This document shows positions 1 through 8,900 of a DNA stretch of 31,480 nucleotides, piece by piece. Under the pieces are notes generated by a model that was not told the DNA's origin, did no database searches, and worked only from the letters and a program-made list of their open reading frames with translations. Numbering within the stretch: the stretch's first letter is position 1; every line of letters starts with the position of its first letter. The DNA is taken from contig CAYOJD010000021.1 in assembly GCA_964404205.1 (NCBI GenBank), forward strand, positions 1 through 31,480, in the 5' to 3' direction. Origin of the DNA: CAZWBR01 sp964404205 (GTDB lineage Bacteria; Bacteroidota; Bacteroidia; Bacteroidales; Prolixibacteraceae). The position numbers were made by a program, and so were the translations under genes.

Positions 1-1
1 A

Positions 2-94
2 ACCGTTTGTTTGTTTGTTAGTTTTGCTGCTGGCGTAATTCCGGCTATCAAAGCAGCCAAACTCGATCCCATTGAAGCATTGCGGTACGAGTAA
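2..94 (+). CDS. C-terminal end of a MacB/FtsX-type ABC transporter permease (partial)
   Basis: Only the last 30 codons are in the window; the gene begins upstream. The readable end is a hydrophobic stretch followed by AGVIPAIKAAKLDPIEALRYE and a TAA stop. This ending (small-residue turn, Pro-Ala, Ala-Ala-x-Leu-Asp-Pro-Ile-Glu-Ala-Leu-Arg-Tyr-Glu) is the hallmark C-terminus of MacB/FtsX-family permeases, where it follows the last membrane helix and is cytoplasmic. Such permeases work with an ATPase of the LolD/MacB type in lipoprotein release, peptide or antibiotic efflux, or cell-division signalling; which one applies cannot be told from 30 residues. The next gene converges on it from the minus strand after 113 bases in which I see no gene. 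Confidence 0.8.
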   Translation, partial: TVCLFVSFAAGVIPAIKAAKLDPIEALRYE

Positions 95-207
95 CCAACT
101 GAAATATACTTTGTGCAGGATAAACGACGAACGAAGAAAAACACTCATAATCAACACACTCGCACAAAGAAGCCAAATCCCCAGGGGTATATCGACAAAA
201 AAAGGGA

Positions 208-891
208 TTAATCTTCTTGCTCCTCCAACTCGTTCAAAGCTTGAATCAATTGTTCACGGTACTTTCCATAGAGGGAGTTAAACCCTTTGTGAAAAACATA
301 AAAAAGCACTCCAATAAAGAGGGCAATCATTAATACTAAAAATACAACGATCAGAATTTCAGCCTTCAATGTTGTGCTTGCACTCCCCCCTGAAGCCATT
401 GTGAACCCGGTCCAGGCACCATACAGGAAACTGGTTACGATAGCCGAAAAGAAAACTCCCAGGGCCAGATAAAACTCGCGTTTAAAAGTATTAAGTAACC
501 GTAAAACTTTGCGCAAGGCGGTGGGCATATCTTGTGCGGCCAGATTTTTGACTTTGAGCCGTCTGTAACGGATGACAAAAAGGATAAACGACAACATCAA
601 AACAATATTTACCAACACACCAAGCACACTAATCCATACAGGGACAACAATTTGCTGTTCGATAGCATTAGGCAAAAGACGTTCGGCAGGAAAATATTGA
701 TCGAGTAGTGTAAGTAGCAAGAAAAGCCCCAGCAACCAGAAACCAAATTTCACATTGCGATCGAGACGCGAAAGAATACCGTTGCCGCGTTTTTGCAGCA
801 ACTGGTCAATCTTTTCGATAGCCAGTGTTGCTCTGTTTTCATGTTCAGCCGATACTTTACACCAGGCTGTCTTCAGTTCGTTTAAATCCAT
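208..891 (-). CDS. Four-helix membrane protein, putative partner of the adjacent ECF sigma factor
   Basis: A 227-residue protein of unknown family. The N-terminal ~45 residues are charged and look cytoplasmic and helical, followed by four hydrophobic segments at about residues 48-66, 82-108, 140-165 and 177-201, then a short acidic tail. Its ATG directly abuts the TAG stop of the upstream sigma factor gene, so translational coupling is likely. Membrane proteins directly downstream of an ECF sigma gene are often its regulator; the soluble N-terminal segment before the first helix would be the natural sigma-binding part. I see no zinc-finger anti-sigma motif (HxxxCxxC), so the anti-sigma role is inferred from position only. 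The alternative is an unrelated inner-membrane protein regulated by, or co-transcribed with, the sigma factor. Confidence 0.85.
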   Translation of the reverse strand: MDLNELKTAWCKVSAEHENRATLAIEKIDQLLQKRGNGILSRLDRNVKFGFWLLGLFLLLTLLDQYFPAERLLPNAIEQQIVVPVWISVLGVLVNIVLMLSFILFVIRYRRLKVKNLAAQDMPTALRKVLRLLNTFKREFYLALGVFFSAIVTSFLYGAWTGFTMASGGSASTTLKAEILIVVFLVLMIALFIGVLFYVFHKGFNSLYGKYREQLIQALNELEEQED

Positions 892-1380
892 CTATTCAAT
901 CCCTTTTATAATCGTCTCCAATTTCTTTTTTATCCTGTTCATTTTTACCCTTACATAGTTTTGCGTGATACCGGTAATTTCGGCAATCTCTTCGTAAGGC
1001 TTGTCTTCGAGATAAAGCAGAATTATCGACTTTTCGATGCTGGTTAGCTGACTGATAGCCGAGTACAATTTTTTAATATTTTCTTCATACTCGAAATCAT
1101 ACGAATCATCAACCACCGAAAGTATCTCTTTTCCTAACGGAGAACTCTTTCCACGTTTCGATTCCTTTTTATACGCTGTGATGGCCGTATTGATAGCCAC
1201 ACGGTACATCCAGGTCGAAAATTTCGATTGCTCCCTGAATGTTCCGTACGAATTCCAAAGTTGTATCAATATCTCCTGGAAGAGGTCTTTACGGTCGTCC
1301 GCCTGGTCACAATATATTCTTGTAACCTTGTGGATGATTCCCAGATTTTGAGAAATATGTCGCAAAAACTCCTCTTTCAC
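892..1380 (-). CDS. ECF-type RNA polymerase sigma factor (sigma-70 family)
   Basis: A 162-residue protein of typical ECF size. Region 2 spans about residues 27-72 and contains the core-binding and -10-recognition pattern (DLFQEILIQLW, then FSTWMYRVAINTA). Region 4 spans about 108-156, with the helix-turn-helix PYEEIAEITGITQNYVRVKMNR that would contact the -35 element. The linker between them is short and charged, and no region 1 or 3 is present, as expected for the group. The start is a GTG at 1380-1378: no in-frame ATG lies between the preceding in-frame stop and region 2. It is the first gene of a two-gene unit with the four-helix membrane protein, whose ATG immediately follows its stop. 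Target genes cannot be deduced here. Confidence 0.93.
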   Translation of the reverse strand: MKEEFLRHISQNLGIIHKVTRIYCDQADDRKDLFQEILIQLWNSYGTFREQSKFSTWMYRVAINTAITAYKKESKRGKSSPLGKEILSVVDDSYDFEYEENIKKLYSAISQLTSIEKSIILLYLEDKPYEEIAEITGITQNYVRVKMNRIKKKLETIIKGIE

Positions 1381-1435
1381 GGCTGTGTAATAGGTATATC
1401 GTTGGCTTAATTAATTACAACAAATTGAATTATTA

Positions 1436-2593
1436 TCAATGCGAACTCATTTTCAACATATTGACCTCTTCCTGTGTAAGAAAACGCCATTTGCCGCGAG
1501 GCAAGTTTTTCTTGGTTAAACCACAGAAATAAACCCTGTCGAGTTTAGCTACTTTGTAGCCAAGGTGCTCGAAAATGCGCCTGACAATCTTGTTTTTCCC
1601 TGAGTGAATTTCTATTCCGACCTGTTTTTTGTCATCTTCATCAACATAGCTGACTGAATCGGCAGCCACAAAACCATCTTCGAGCGTAATCCCATTCACA
1701 ATCTCCTCGAGATGCGATTTTGTTACTCGCTGATCAAGAAAAACATGATAAATTTTCTTTCTGTTGTATTTCGGGTGGGTCAACCTTTTGGTCAAATCGC
1801 CGTCGTTGGTAAAAAGCAACAATCCGGTCGTGTTTTTATCGAGACGGCCAACCGGATAAATCCTTTCGTAACAGGCACTCTTAACCAAATCCATCACCGT
1901 TTTTTCGGCATGAGGATCGTCAACCGTAGTGACAAATCCTTTAGGTTTATTCAAAAGCAGATAGACTTTTTTCTCGGTTGTAATAATCTGTCCGTTGAAG
2001 CTGACTTGATCGCCCAATTCGACCTTGTATCCCATTTCCGAAATAATTTTCCCGTTAACGGTGACACAGCCAGTCGCGATGAAAGTATCGGCTTCGCGGC
2101 GCGAACACATCCCTGCATTGGCAATAAAACGGTTGAGCCTGATAGTCCCGTCCTCCTTTTTGACGCGACTTGTACCACTCTTTTTCTCTGAAGAGAGTTC
2201 GTTGTAAAGATTTTGTTTGCCAAAACGGCCACGGATAACAGTTCCTTTGCTGCTGACCAACGAATCAGTATCGGCACCTTCGAACTTTTTACGTGCCGGA
2301 CGAGCCGCAATTACCTCTTTACGAAAACGATCGGAGGTCTTTTCTCTTAATACTTTTTTCTTGATGATTCCGGGTGTGCGGTCGCTCTTAGGCGCTTCGG
2401 GACGCGATTTCCCGATTCGCTTTCCGGTGGTTCTGGGGCTTTCGTCCGAAGCCCCGAAGCGTGTTAATTTTTTACGAACCGGTACGGTTGTTTCTTCCGA
2501 TTCATTTTTCCGGATACGAGGCCTCTGGCCTGTCGTAGTCCGATTCCCGACGGTGCGACTTGATTTGCGCTCCTGTCCTCTTTCTCTAATCAT
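1436..2593 (-). CDS. rluB: Pseudouridine synthase, RsuA/RluB family, with a long basic N-terminal extension
   Basis: A 385-residue protein. Residues ~151-198 form an S4 RNA-binding domain (RLNRFIANAGMCSRREAD). The catalytic domain follows, with LLLNKPKGFVTT and the family signature GRLDKNTTGLLLFTNDG, in which Asp252 is the expected catalytic aspartate. The family isomerises a uridine in ribosomal RNA; RluB modifies 23S U2605 in E. coli, and that is the closest fit, though RsuA/RluE/RluF specificities cannot be excluded. The first ~150 residues are low-complexity and very rich in Lys, Arg, Ser and Thr; extensions of this kind are common in Bacteroidota homologues and probably bind RNA or the ribosome non-specifically. 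It is transcribed divergently from the phosphohexomutase gene. The gene downstream on the same strand is the sigma factor, 55 bases away. Confidence 0.92.
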   Translation of the reverse strand: MIRERGQERKSSRTVGNRTTTGQRPRIRKNESEETTVPVRKKLTRFGASDESPRTTGKRIGKSRPEAPKSDRTPGIIKKKVLREKTSDRFRKEVIAARPARKKFEGADTDSLVSSKGTVIRGRFGKQNLYNELSSEKKSGTSRVKKEDGTIRLNRFIANAGMCSRREADTFIATGCVTVNGKIISEMGYKVELGDQVSFNGQIITTEKKVYLLLNKPKGFVTTVDDPHAEKTVMDLVKSACYERIYPVGRLDKNTTGLLLFTNDGDLTKRLTHPKYNRKKIYHVFLDQRVTKSHLEEIVNGITLEDGFVAADSVSYVDEDDKKQVGIEIHSGKNKIVRRIFEHLGYKVAKLDRVYFCGLTKKNLPRGKWRFLTQEEVNMLKMSSH

Positions 2594-2731
2594 TGTAATT
2601 GAACTATTTTATTATCGGGTGCAAATTTCGCAAAAAAAAACGGGATTTCCGTCAATCGAAATTGTCTCATTTTCTGTTTGTAAAAACATTCAGGATTTAA
2701 CAATTTTACCGACTCAAAAAACTTCGTAATT

Positions 2732-4126
2732 ATGACACTGATTAAATCTATCTCCGGGATCAGGGGTACCATAGGCGGCATTGCCGGTGAAGGCCTCAGC
2801 CCTATTGATATTGTAAAATTTACTGCAGCTTATGCTGCGTGGGCAAAAGAAAACAATCCCGAAACGCATAAGTTGAAAATTGTTGTGGGACATGATGCCC
2901 GCATCTCGGCCGAGATGGTCAACTCACTGGTAATTGGAACCCTGTTGGGCATGGGAGCCGATGTTACCGACATCGGACTGGCCACCACGCCTACAACCGA
3001 ACTCGCAGTGGTTGCCGAAAAAGCCAATGGCGGGATTATCCTCACGGCCAGCCATAACCCCAAACAATGGAATGCCCTTAAATTACTGAACAACAAAGGA
3101 GAGTTTCTCAACGATGCAGAAGGAAAACGTATTTTAGCCCTTGCCGATGCAACCGATTTCACTTTTGCCGAAGTCGATAATTTAGGCAAACTAACCCATT
3201 CCGACTATACTGATTACCATATTCAACATGTCCTTGACCTGAAACTTGTCGACAAAAAAGCAATCGAAAAGGCCAACTTCAAAGTGGCTGTCGACGCTGT
3301 AAACTCTGTTGGCGGTACCGTTATCCCAGCTTTACTCAAAGCACTGGGAGTTAAAAATATTGTTGAAATCAACTGCGAACCAACTGGCCATTTTGCGCAT
3401 ACCCCTGAACCACTGCCTGAGAATTTGGTTGAAACATCGGCCATTATCAAAGAAAAAGGTGTCGATGTGGGTTTTGTAGTCGACCCCGATGTTGATCGTC
3501 TGGCCATTATCAACGAAGACGGAACGATGTTCAACGAAGAATATACCTTGGTAGCCGTTGCCGACTATGTACTGTCAAAAACCCCTGGGGATACAGTATC
3601 GAACCTGTCGTCGTCGAGAGCGCTGCGCGACGTAACCGAGAAATATGGAGCAAGTTACACTCCTTCAGCAGTTGGCGAGGTGAATGTAACGACACAGATG
3701 AAAGCCACGAATGCCGTCATCGGAGGCGAAGGCAATGGCGGCGTAATCTATCCCGAAAGCCATTATGGCAGAGATGCATTGGTAGGCATTGGACTATTTC
3801 TCACCCATCTGGCCCAAAAAGGCATAAAATGTTCGGAGTTAAGAGCAACATATCCGCCTTACTTTATTTCTAAAAACAAGATTGAACTTCATGCCGGCAT
3901 CAATGTTGACGAGATATTGCTCAAAATCAAAACGCAATTCAGCAACGAACAAATTACGGATATTGATGGTGTCAGAATTGATTTTGAGCGCGAATGGGTT
4001 CACCTGAGAAAGTCGAATACTGAACCGATTATTCGTATTTATGCTGAAAGCAGCACTTTGGCAAAAGCCGATGCGTTGGCCTGCCGAATCATCGAAGCCA
4101 TTCAAAAAATCGTCGGTAAACAGTAA
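2732..4126 (+). CDS. glmM: Phosphohexomutase (phosphoglucosamine mutase / phosphomannomutase type)
   Basis: A 464-residue alpha-D-phosphohexomutase, normal length for the family. It starts with the conserved SGIRGT. The active-site phosphoserine loop TASHNP is at 105-110 (Ser107), the Mg2+-binding loop DPDVDR at 251-256, the sugar-recognition loop GEGNGG at 332-337, and the phosphate-binding loop RKSNTEP at 426-432. The cytoplasmic enzyme interconverts hexose-6-phosphate and hexose-1-phosphate. Bacteroidota usually have a homologue of this length annotated as GlmM, which makes glucosamine-1-phosphate for peptidoglycan and LPS. Sequence alone does not separate GlmM from a phosphomannomutase/phosphoglucomutase, so the symbol is tentative. 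It stands alone, divergent from rluB, and is separated from mdh by 211 AT-rich bases. Confidence 0.9.
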   Translation: MTLIKSISGIRGTIGGIAGEGLSPIDIVKFTAAYAAWAKENNPETHKLKIVVGHDARISAEMVNSLVIGTLLGMGADVTDIGLATTPTTELAVVAEKANGGIILTASHNPKQWNALKLLNNKGEFLNDAEGKRILALADATDFTFAEVDNLGKLTHSDYTDYHIQHVLDLKLVDKKAIEKANFKVAVDAVNSVGGTVIPALLKALGVKNIVEINCEPTGHFAHTPEPLPENLVETSAIIKEKGVDVGFVVDPDVDRLAIINEDGTMFNEEYTLVAVADYVLSKTPGDTVSNLSSSRALRDVTEKYGASYTPSAVGEVNVTTQMKATNAVIGGEGNGGVIYPESHYGRDALVGIGLFLTHLAQKGIKCSELRATYPPYFISKNKIELHAGINVDEILLKIKTQFSNEQITDIDGVRIDFEREWVHLRKSNTEPIIRIYAESSTLAKADALACRIIEAIQKIVGKQ

Positions 4127-4130
4127 ATTT

Positions 4131-4152
4131 TTAAGTATTACTTAATTTTTTT
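4131..4152 (+). terminator. Possible weak terminator after the phosphohexomutase gene
   Basis: A 6-bp AT-rich stem (TTAAGT / ACTTAA around a 3-base loop) lies five bases after the stop codon and is followed by seven T. The stem is weak, so this may only be AT-rich spacer. The rest of 4153-4337 is AT-rich leader of mdh without a gene. Confidence 0.3.
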
Positions 4153-4337
4153 AATTTTAATTTTTCATTGAATCACACCTGAAAATCAGCTAATTTGTCA
4201 ATTCAGTCAACTTAAATCAGATTTAAGTTTTTGTTAAGAGACAATTAAAGATTTTTTTAATTCGGGTTATTGATTTAAATTCGCCAGCGTTTTTAGAGAT
4301 CAAATAAACTAGAACCAAAAATTATAATTAAGATTTT

Positions 4338-5273
4338 ATGAAAGTTACAGTCGTAGGCGCAGGAAATGTCGGTGCAACATGTGCCGATGTATTGGCATAT
4401 CGCGAAGTAGTGAACGAAGTTGTGCTTCTCGATATCAAAGAAGGCATTGCCGAAGGTAAAGCCCTTGATATTTGGCAGAAAGCTCCAATCAACGTGTATG
4501 ATACCCGCACAGTCGGTGTAACCAACGATTACTCACGCACAGCCAATTCCGACGTTGTAGTGATTACATCAGGCCTTCCGCGCAAACCAGGGATGAGCCG
4601 CGATGACCTAATTCAGGTAAATGCAGGCATCGTAAAATCGGTTACCGAGAATGTAGTGAAATATTCGCCCGAAGCCATCATCATCATTGTATCCAATCCA
4701 CTTGATGTGATGACTTATCAGGCTCATATCACTTCAAACCTTCCCCGTACCAAAGTTTTGGGTATGGCCGGTATCCTCGACACAGCCCGCTACCGCGCAT
4801 TCCTCTCTGAAGCACTGAATATCTCGCAGAAAGAGATCCAGGCCATGTTGCTTGGCGGTCATGGCGACACCATGGTTCCGCTGCCACGCTACACCACCGT
4901 TGGCGGTATCCCCGTTACCGAACTTATCGATGCCGAAAAACTCGAAGCAATTGTACAGCGTACAAAAGTGGGGGGTGGCGAATTGGTAAAACTGATGGGA
5001 ACATCAGCGTGGTATGCTCCGGGAGCAGCTGCAGCACAAATGGTGGAAGCCATTGTTAAAGATCAGCGCCGTATATTCCCGGTCTGTATCAAACTCGAAG
5101 GCGAATACGGAATCGAAAACTGCTACCTTGGCGTTCCGGTTGTATTGGGAAAAAACGGCATCGAGCAGATTGTTGAGCTTCAGTTGAACGAAGCCGAAAT
5201 GGCTTTAATGAAATCGAGCGAAAAAGCAGTTCGCGAGGTAATGGAAGTTCTCGACACGCTGAACAAACAGTAA
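4338..5273 (+). CDS. mdh: Malate dehydrogenase (LDH-like, NAD-dependent)
   Basis: A 311-residue protein of the LDH/MDH superfamily. The N-terminus carries the Rossmann motif GAGNVG (7-12); Asp32 at the end of strand 2 (LLDI) favours NAD over NADP. The substrate loop LPRKPGMSR (80-88) has Arg at the position that distinguishes malate from lactate dehydrogenases, plus a second Arg at 88. The catalytic pair is Asp148 (LDTARYR) and His175 (GGHGDTMVP); SNPLDV at 119-124 is the conserved Asn-Pro loop. The enzyme reversibly oxidises malate to oxaloacetate in the cytoplasm, in the TCA cycle or the reductive branch to succinate. It ends just before a strong hairpin terminator, so it appears monocistronic. 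Confidence 0.96.
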   Translation: MKVTVVGAGNVGATCADVLAYREVVNEVVLLDIKEGIAEGKALDIWQKAPINVYDTRTVGVTNDYSRTANSDVVVITSGLPRKPGMSRDDLIQVNAGIVKSVTENVVKYSPEAIIIIVSNPLDVMTYQAHITSNLPRTKVLGMAGILDTARYRAFLSEALNISQKEIQAMLLGGHGDTMVPLPRYTTVGGIPVTELIDAEKLEAIVQRTKVGGGELVKLMGTSAWYAPGAAAAQMVEAIVKDQRRIFPVCIKLEGEYGIENCYLGVPVVLGKNGIEQIVELQLNEAEMALMKSSEKAVREVMEVLDTLNKQ

Positions 5274-5292
5274 TTCAACTTACTACCAAATA

Positions 5293-5325
5293 AAACAAAA
5301 AGGGGCTTTGTGCCCCTTTTTGTTT
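5293..5325 (+). terminator. Rho-independent terminator downstream of mdh
   Basis: A perfect 14-bp inverted repeat (5293-5306 with 5312-5325) with a 5-base loop. The core is GGGGC/GCCCC flanked by A5/T5, so the T-run forms part of the stem, as in many bidirectional terminators. It lies 19 bases after the mdh stop and ends 11 bases before the ATG of the next gene, so it also occupies that gene's leader. Confidence 0.9.
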
Positions 5326-5336
5326 AAAAAAATGTC

Positions 5337-5771
5337 ATGGAAAATCTGATTCCGCTCGAACTGGTTGAACTCGAACCCGGTAGCTATCATATTGTAGTCA
5401 AAGCCTCGTTTGGCGAATATCCCGACAGCTACTGGCTGCTCGACACCGGTGCGTCGAAAAGTGTATTCGACAGCAATTGTGCCGAACTTTGTATCACAGA
5501 TGAAATGGCAAATACTGCAGCACACGGAATAGGCAAAGATGCTGTGGAAGCCAGTACCGGATCGATTGCAGAACTGACACTTAACGGAATCAATTACGGC
5601 AAACTGCATGTTGCAATTGTTGATTTGCTGCATATCAATAACGAGTATTCAAAATTTTGCAGCAAAAGAATTATTGGATTGCTTGGTAGCGATTTTTTTA
5701 TCCGGGCCAACGCTTTAATCGACTACAATCTGATGATTTTAAGGACAATAAATTCAGATATAAAGTCCTAA
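5337..5771 (+). CDS. Retropepsin-like single-domain aspartyl protease
   Basis: A 144-residue protein with both hallmarks of a retroviral-type aspartyl protease half: LLDTGAS with catalytic Asp36 (residues 34-40), and the second conserved hydrophobic-Gly segment IIGLLGSDFF (112-121). Length and motif spacing fit a single domain that must dimerise to make the active site. No signal peptide or membrane helix is visible, so it is predicted to be cytoplasmic; residues 1-25 look like an ordinary beta-rich N-terminus. The start is the ATG at 5337; another ATG at 5332 is out of frame. It lies between mdh and secDF on the same strand, with a terminator hairpin immediately upstream and a separate secDF promoter downstream. 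Substrates are unknown. Protease activity is inferred from motifs; a non-catalytic retropepsin fold is possible. Confidence 0.85.
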   Translation: MENLIPLELVELEPGSYHIVVKASFGEYPDSYWLLDTGASKSVFDSNCAELCITDEMANTAAHGIGKDAVEASTGSIAELTLNGINYGKLHVAIVDLLHINNEYSKFCSKRIIGLLGSDFFIRANALIDYNLMILRTINSDIKS

Positions 5772-5825
5772 TTATCAATTAACCTAAACACAACAAACAA
5801 GTTCGTCACTCCTTTCTCCCAAAAC

Positions 5826-5855
5826 TTTTTATTCTGAAAAAAATAAATATCTTTG
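5826..5855 (+). promoter_or_regulatory. Bacteroidota-type promoter for secDF
   Basis: A perfect -7 element TATCTTTG (consensus TAnnTTTG) lies at 5848-5855, with a T-rich -33 element (TTTTT, 5826-5830) 17-18 bases upstream. Transcription would begin near 5862, giving a leader of about 54 bases before the secDF ATG. Confidence 0.65.
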
Positions 5856-5915
5856 CGTCCTGAGTTTTTTTAGATATTTAAAATAATTTAAAACAGATAA
5901 TTAAACCATTTTGCA

Positions 5916-8900
5916 ATGCAGAATAAAGGATTGATCAGGCTACTAGCCATTATGCTGGCTCTGGTTTGTGTTTATCAGCTTTACTTTACCTACAAATCAT
6001 ATAAGGTAGAGTCAGATGCCGCCAAATACGGTGTTGCTGAGGCAAAACTTGAGAACCCGTCAGCTACAGGCACACAGTTGGAAGAACTGGCTAAAAAACA
6101 TGAGAATTATTATTTGGATTCAATCTCAGGCCAACCGGTTTACAACTTTTTAGGGTTAAAAAAATACACTTATCGGGAAGTAAAGGAATATCAGCTTCCA
6201 CTGGGTCTCGACCTCAAAGGCGGGATGAACGTAACCCTCGAAGTATCAGTGGTTGACCTGATCAGGGCAATGTCTGAATACAGTACCGACTCCACTTTCA
6301 ACGCCGCCCTTCAGTTGGCACTGCAAAAACAAAAAGATAGTCAGGAAGATTTTGTTACCCTTTTCGGACAGTCATTCGAACAAATCGATCCCAACGCCAA
6401 ATTGGCATCAATTTTCAACACGCTCGAACTGCGCGAAAAAGTAACATTCAACTCTTCCAATGCCGATGTATTGCGCGTTATCCGTCAGGAAACCGACAAC
6501 GCCATCGACAACTCGTTCCAGATTCTGCGTACCCGTATCGACCGCTTTGGTGTGGCACAACCCAACATTCAGCAGTTGCAAACCAAGGGCCGTATTCTGG
6601 TTGAACTTCCTGGGGTGAAAGATGCAAAACGTGTCCGCAAACTGCTCCAGGGAACAGCAAACCTCGAATTCTGGGAAACCTACGAAAATTCGGAAGTATA
6701 TCCTTATCTGCTCGAAGCCAACAGCCGCCTACGCGAAATTAAAGCAATGGAAGCAGCAGGGACTCCTGATTCTATTGCCGAAAATACAGCAGCTCCTGCT
6801 GACACGACTAAAAACAACTCGCTGCTGAGCGAAGTAAAAAATCAGCAAACCGACTCCCTGGCTGCCGGCTCAACAGCCGAAATTGCCAAAAACTTCCCGC
6901 TGTTTGCGGTATTATCGCCCAATACCTCGCGCGAAGGGCAACTTTTCCGTGGACCTGTAGTGGGTTATGCACACGTAAAAGATACGGCTGCGGTAAACGA
7001 CTATCTGAAAATCGCTCAGGTTAAATCTGTATTTCCAAGAAATATGCTGTTCCGCTGGACAGCCAAGCCAACAGAAAAAGAGGGTAACTTCTACCAGTTG
7101 ATTGCACTCAAGGTAACCAGCCGCGACGGACGCGCACCTCTCGATGGCGGTGCTGTAATTGATGCCCGCGATGACTTTGGTCAAAATAAAGCCAACAGCG
7201 TGGTCAATATGAACATGAATGCCGAAGGTGCAAAAACATGGCAACGTATGACCCGCGAAAATGTTGGTAAAAGCGTAGCTGTTGTCCTCGACGATTATGT
7301 CCAATCATTCCCGACGGTACAGGGCGAAATTCCAAACGGCCGTACAGAAATATCAGGAAACTTCACCGTTGACGAAGCAAAAGACCTTGCCAACATGCTC
7401 AAATCGGGTAAAATGCCTGCTCCTGCACGCATCGTTCAGGAAGAAATTGTTGGTCCAACCCTGGGTAAAGAATCAATACAGAGTGGGATGACTTCGTTTG
7501 CCATTGCATTCGTGCTGGTACTGGTCTATATGCTCTTCTTCTACAGCAAAGGCGCAGGTCTTGCAGCCAACGTTGCTTTGCTGGTTAACCTCTTCTTCCT
7601 TATCGGCGTACTTGCTTCGATGGGTGCCGTTTTAACACTGCCCGGTATTGCCGGTATCGTGTTAACGATGGGTATGGCGGTCGATGCCAACGTGCTTATC
7701 TATGAACGTGTACAAGAAGAGGTAATGGCTGGGAAAGGCGCCCGACTTGCATTAAAAGATGGTTACAATAATGCCTATTCGGCCATTATCGACGGACAGG
7801 TAACAACCCTGTTGACCGGTATCGTTCTCTACATGTTTGGTTCAGGCCCTATCAAAGGTTTTGCTACCACATTGATTATTGGGATTCTGACCTCGCTCTT
7901 TACCGCTATTTTTATTACCCGCTTGATTTTCGAACGTTCATTGGACAACAACAAAACGATTACGTTCGTCTCTCCGGCAACAAAGAATTTCCTGCGCAAC
8001 CTGCATGTCCCATTCCTGCAGTATCGTAAAAAACTATACATTGTCTCAATTGTATTAATCCTTATCTCGATAGCTTCGCTTACATTCAAAGGGCTCAACT
8101 ACTCTGTCGACTTTAAAGGCGGGCGTACCTACGTGGTCAGGCTCGATAAGGACGTGAGGGTCGACGATGTAGCCTCTGCGCTTTCAGCACAGTTTGGCTC
8201 AACGCCTGAAGTTAAAACCTTTGGCGGAAACAATCAGGTCCGTATTACAACCGACTACCGTATCGACGAAGAAGGAGAAGCTGTAGATCAGGAGATCGAA
8301 CAGAAACTCTATACCGGTATGAAGCAATTTGTCGGTTCTGATGTTTCTGAAGAGAAATTCCTTACCGAAAACCGGATGAGTTCGACCAAAGTCGGGCCTA
8401 CCGTTTCCGACGATATCAAGCGCGACGCTGTGCTTTCGGTATTCTTCGCGCTTATAGCCATCTTCCTCTATATTGCCGTTCGTTTCCGTAACTGGCAGTT
8501 TGGTTTGGGTGGTTTGGCATCGTTGGCACACGACGTAATCATTGTTATCGGGATGTTCTCACTGTTCGACGGGTTATTGCCCTTCTCGCTCGAAGTGGAC
8601 CAGGCATTTATTGCCGCAGTATTGACCGTGGTCGGTTACTCAATCAACGATACTGTGATTGTATTCGACCGTATTCGTGAATACCTGCATTTGCACCCCA
8701 AACAGGAAACCATGAAGACTTTCAACGAAGCAATGAACAGTACCCTGAGAAGAACCTTCAATACCTCGATGACCACACTGGTAGTTTTGATTGCTATCTT
8801 TATTTTCGGTGGAACATCGATCAAAGGGTTTATTTTCGCACTGCTTATTGGTATCGGTTTCGGAACCTATTCATCGGTATTCGTAGCTACCCCGGTAGCA

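Noticed and set aside
72..281. Plus-strand ORF across the window start
   Set aside because: It overlaps the permease tail and the end of the four-helix gene, with no family or composition supporting it.
1951..2310. 119-codon minus-strand ORF and the plus-strand ORFs across the rluB region
   Set aside because: They overlap the S4/catalytic coding region of rluB in other frames and have no recognisable domains.
5292..5326. The mdh hairpin as a mobile-element or attachment-site repeat
   Set aside because: It is a single inverted repeat with GC core and T-run immediately after a stop codon, which is an ordinary terminator.
6912..7304. Antisense ORF opposite secDF (and others at 6478-6660, 8199-8531, 8636-8824 on the minus strand)
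   Set aside because: They lie wholly inside the certain secDF gene, match no family and follow from its codon use.
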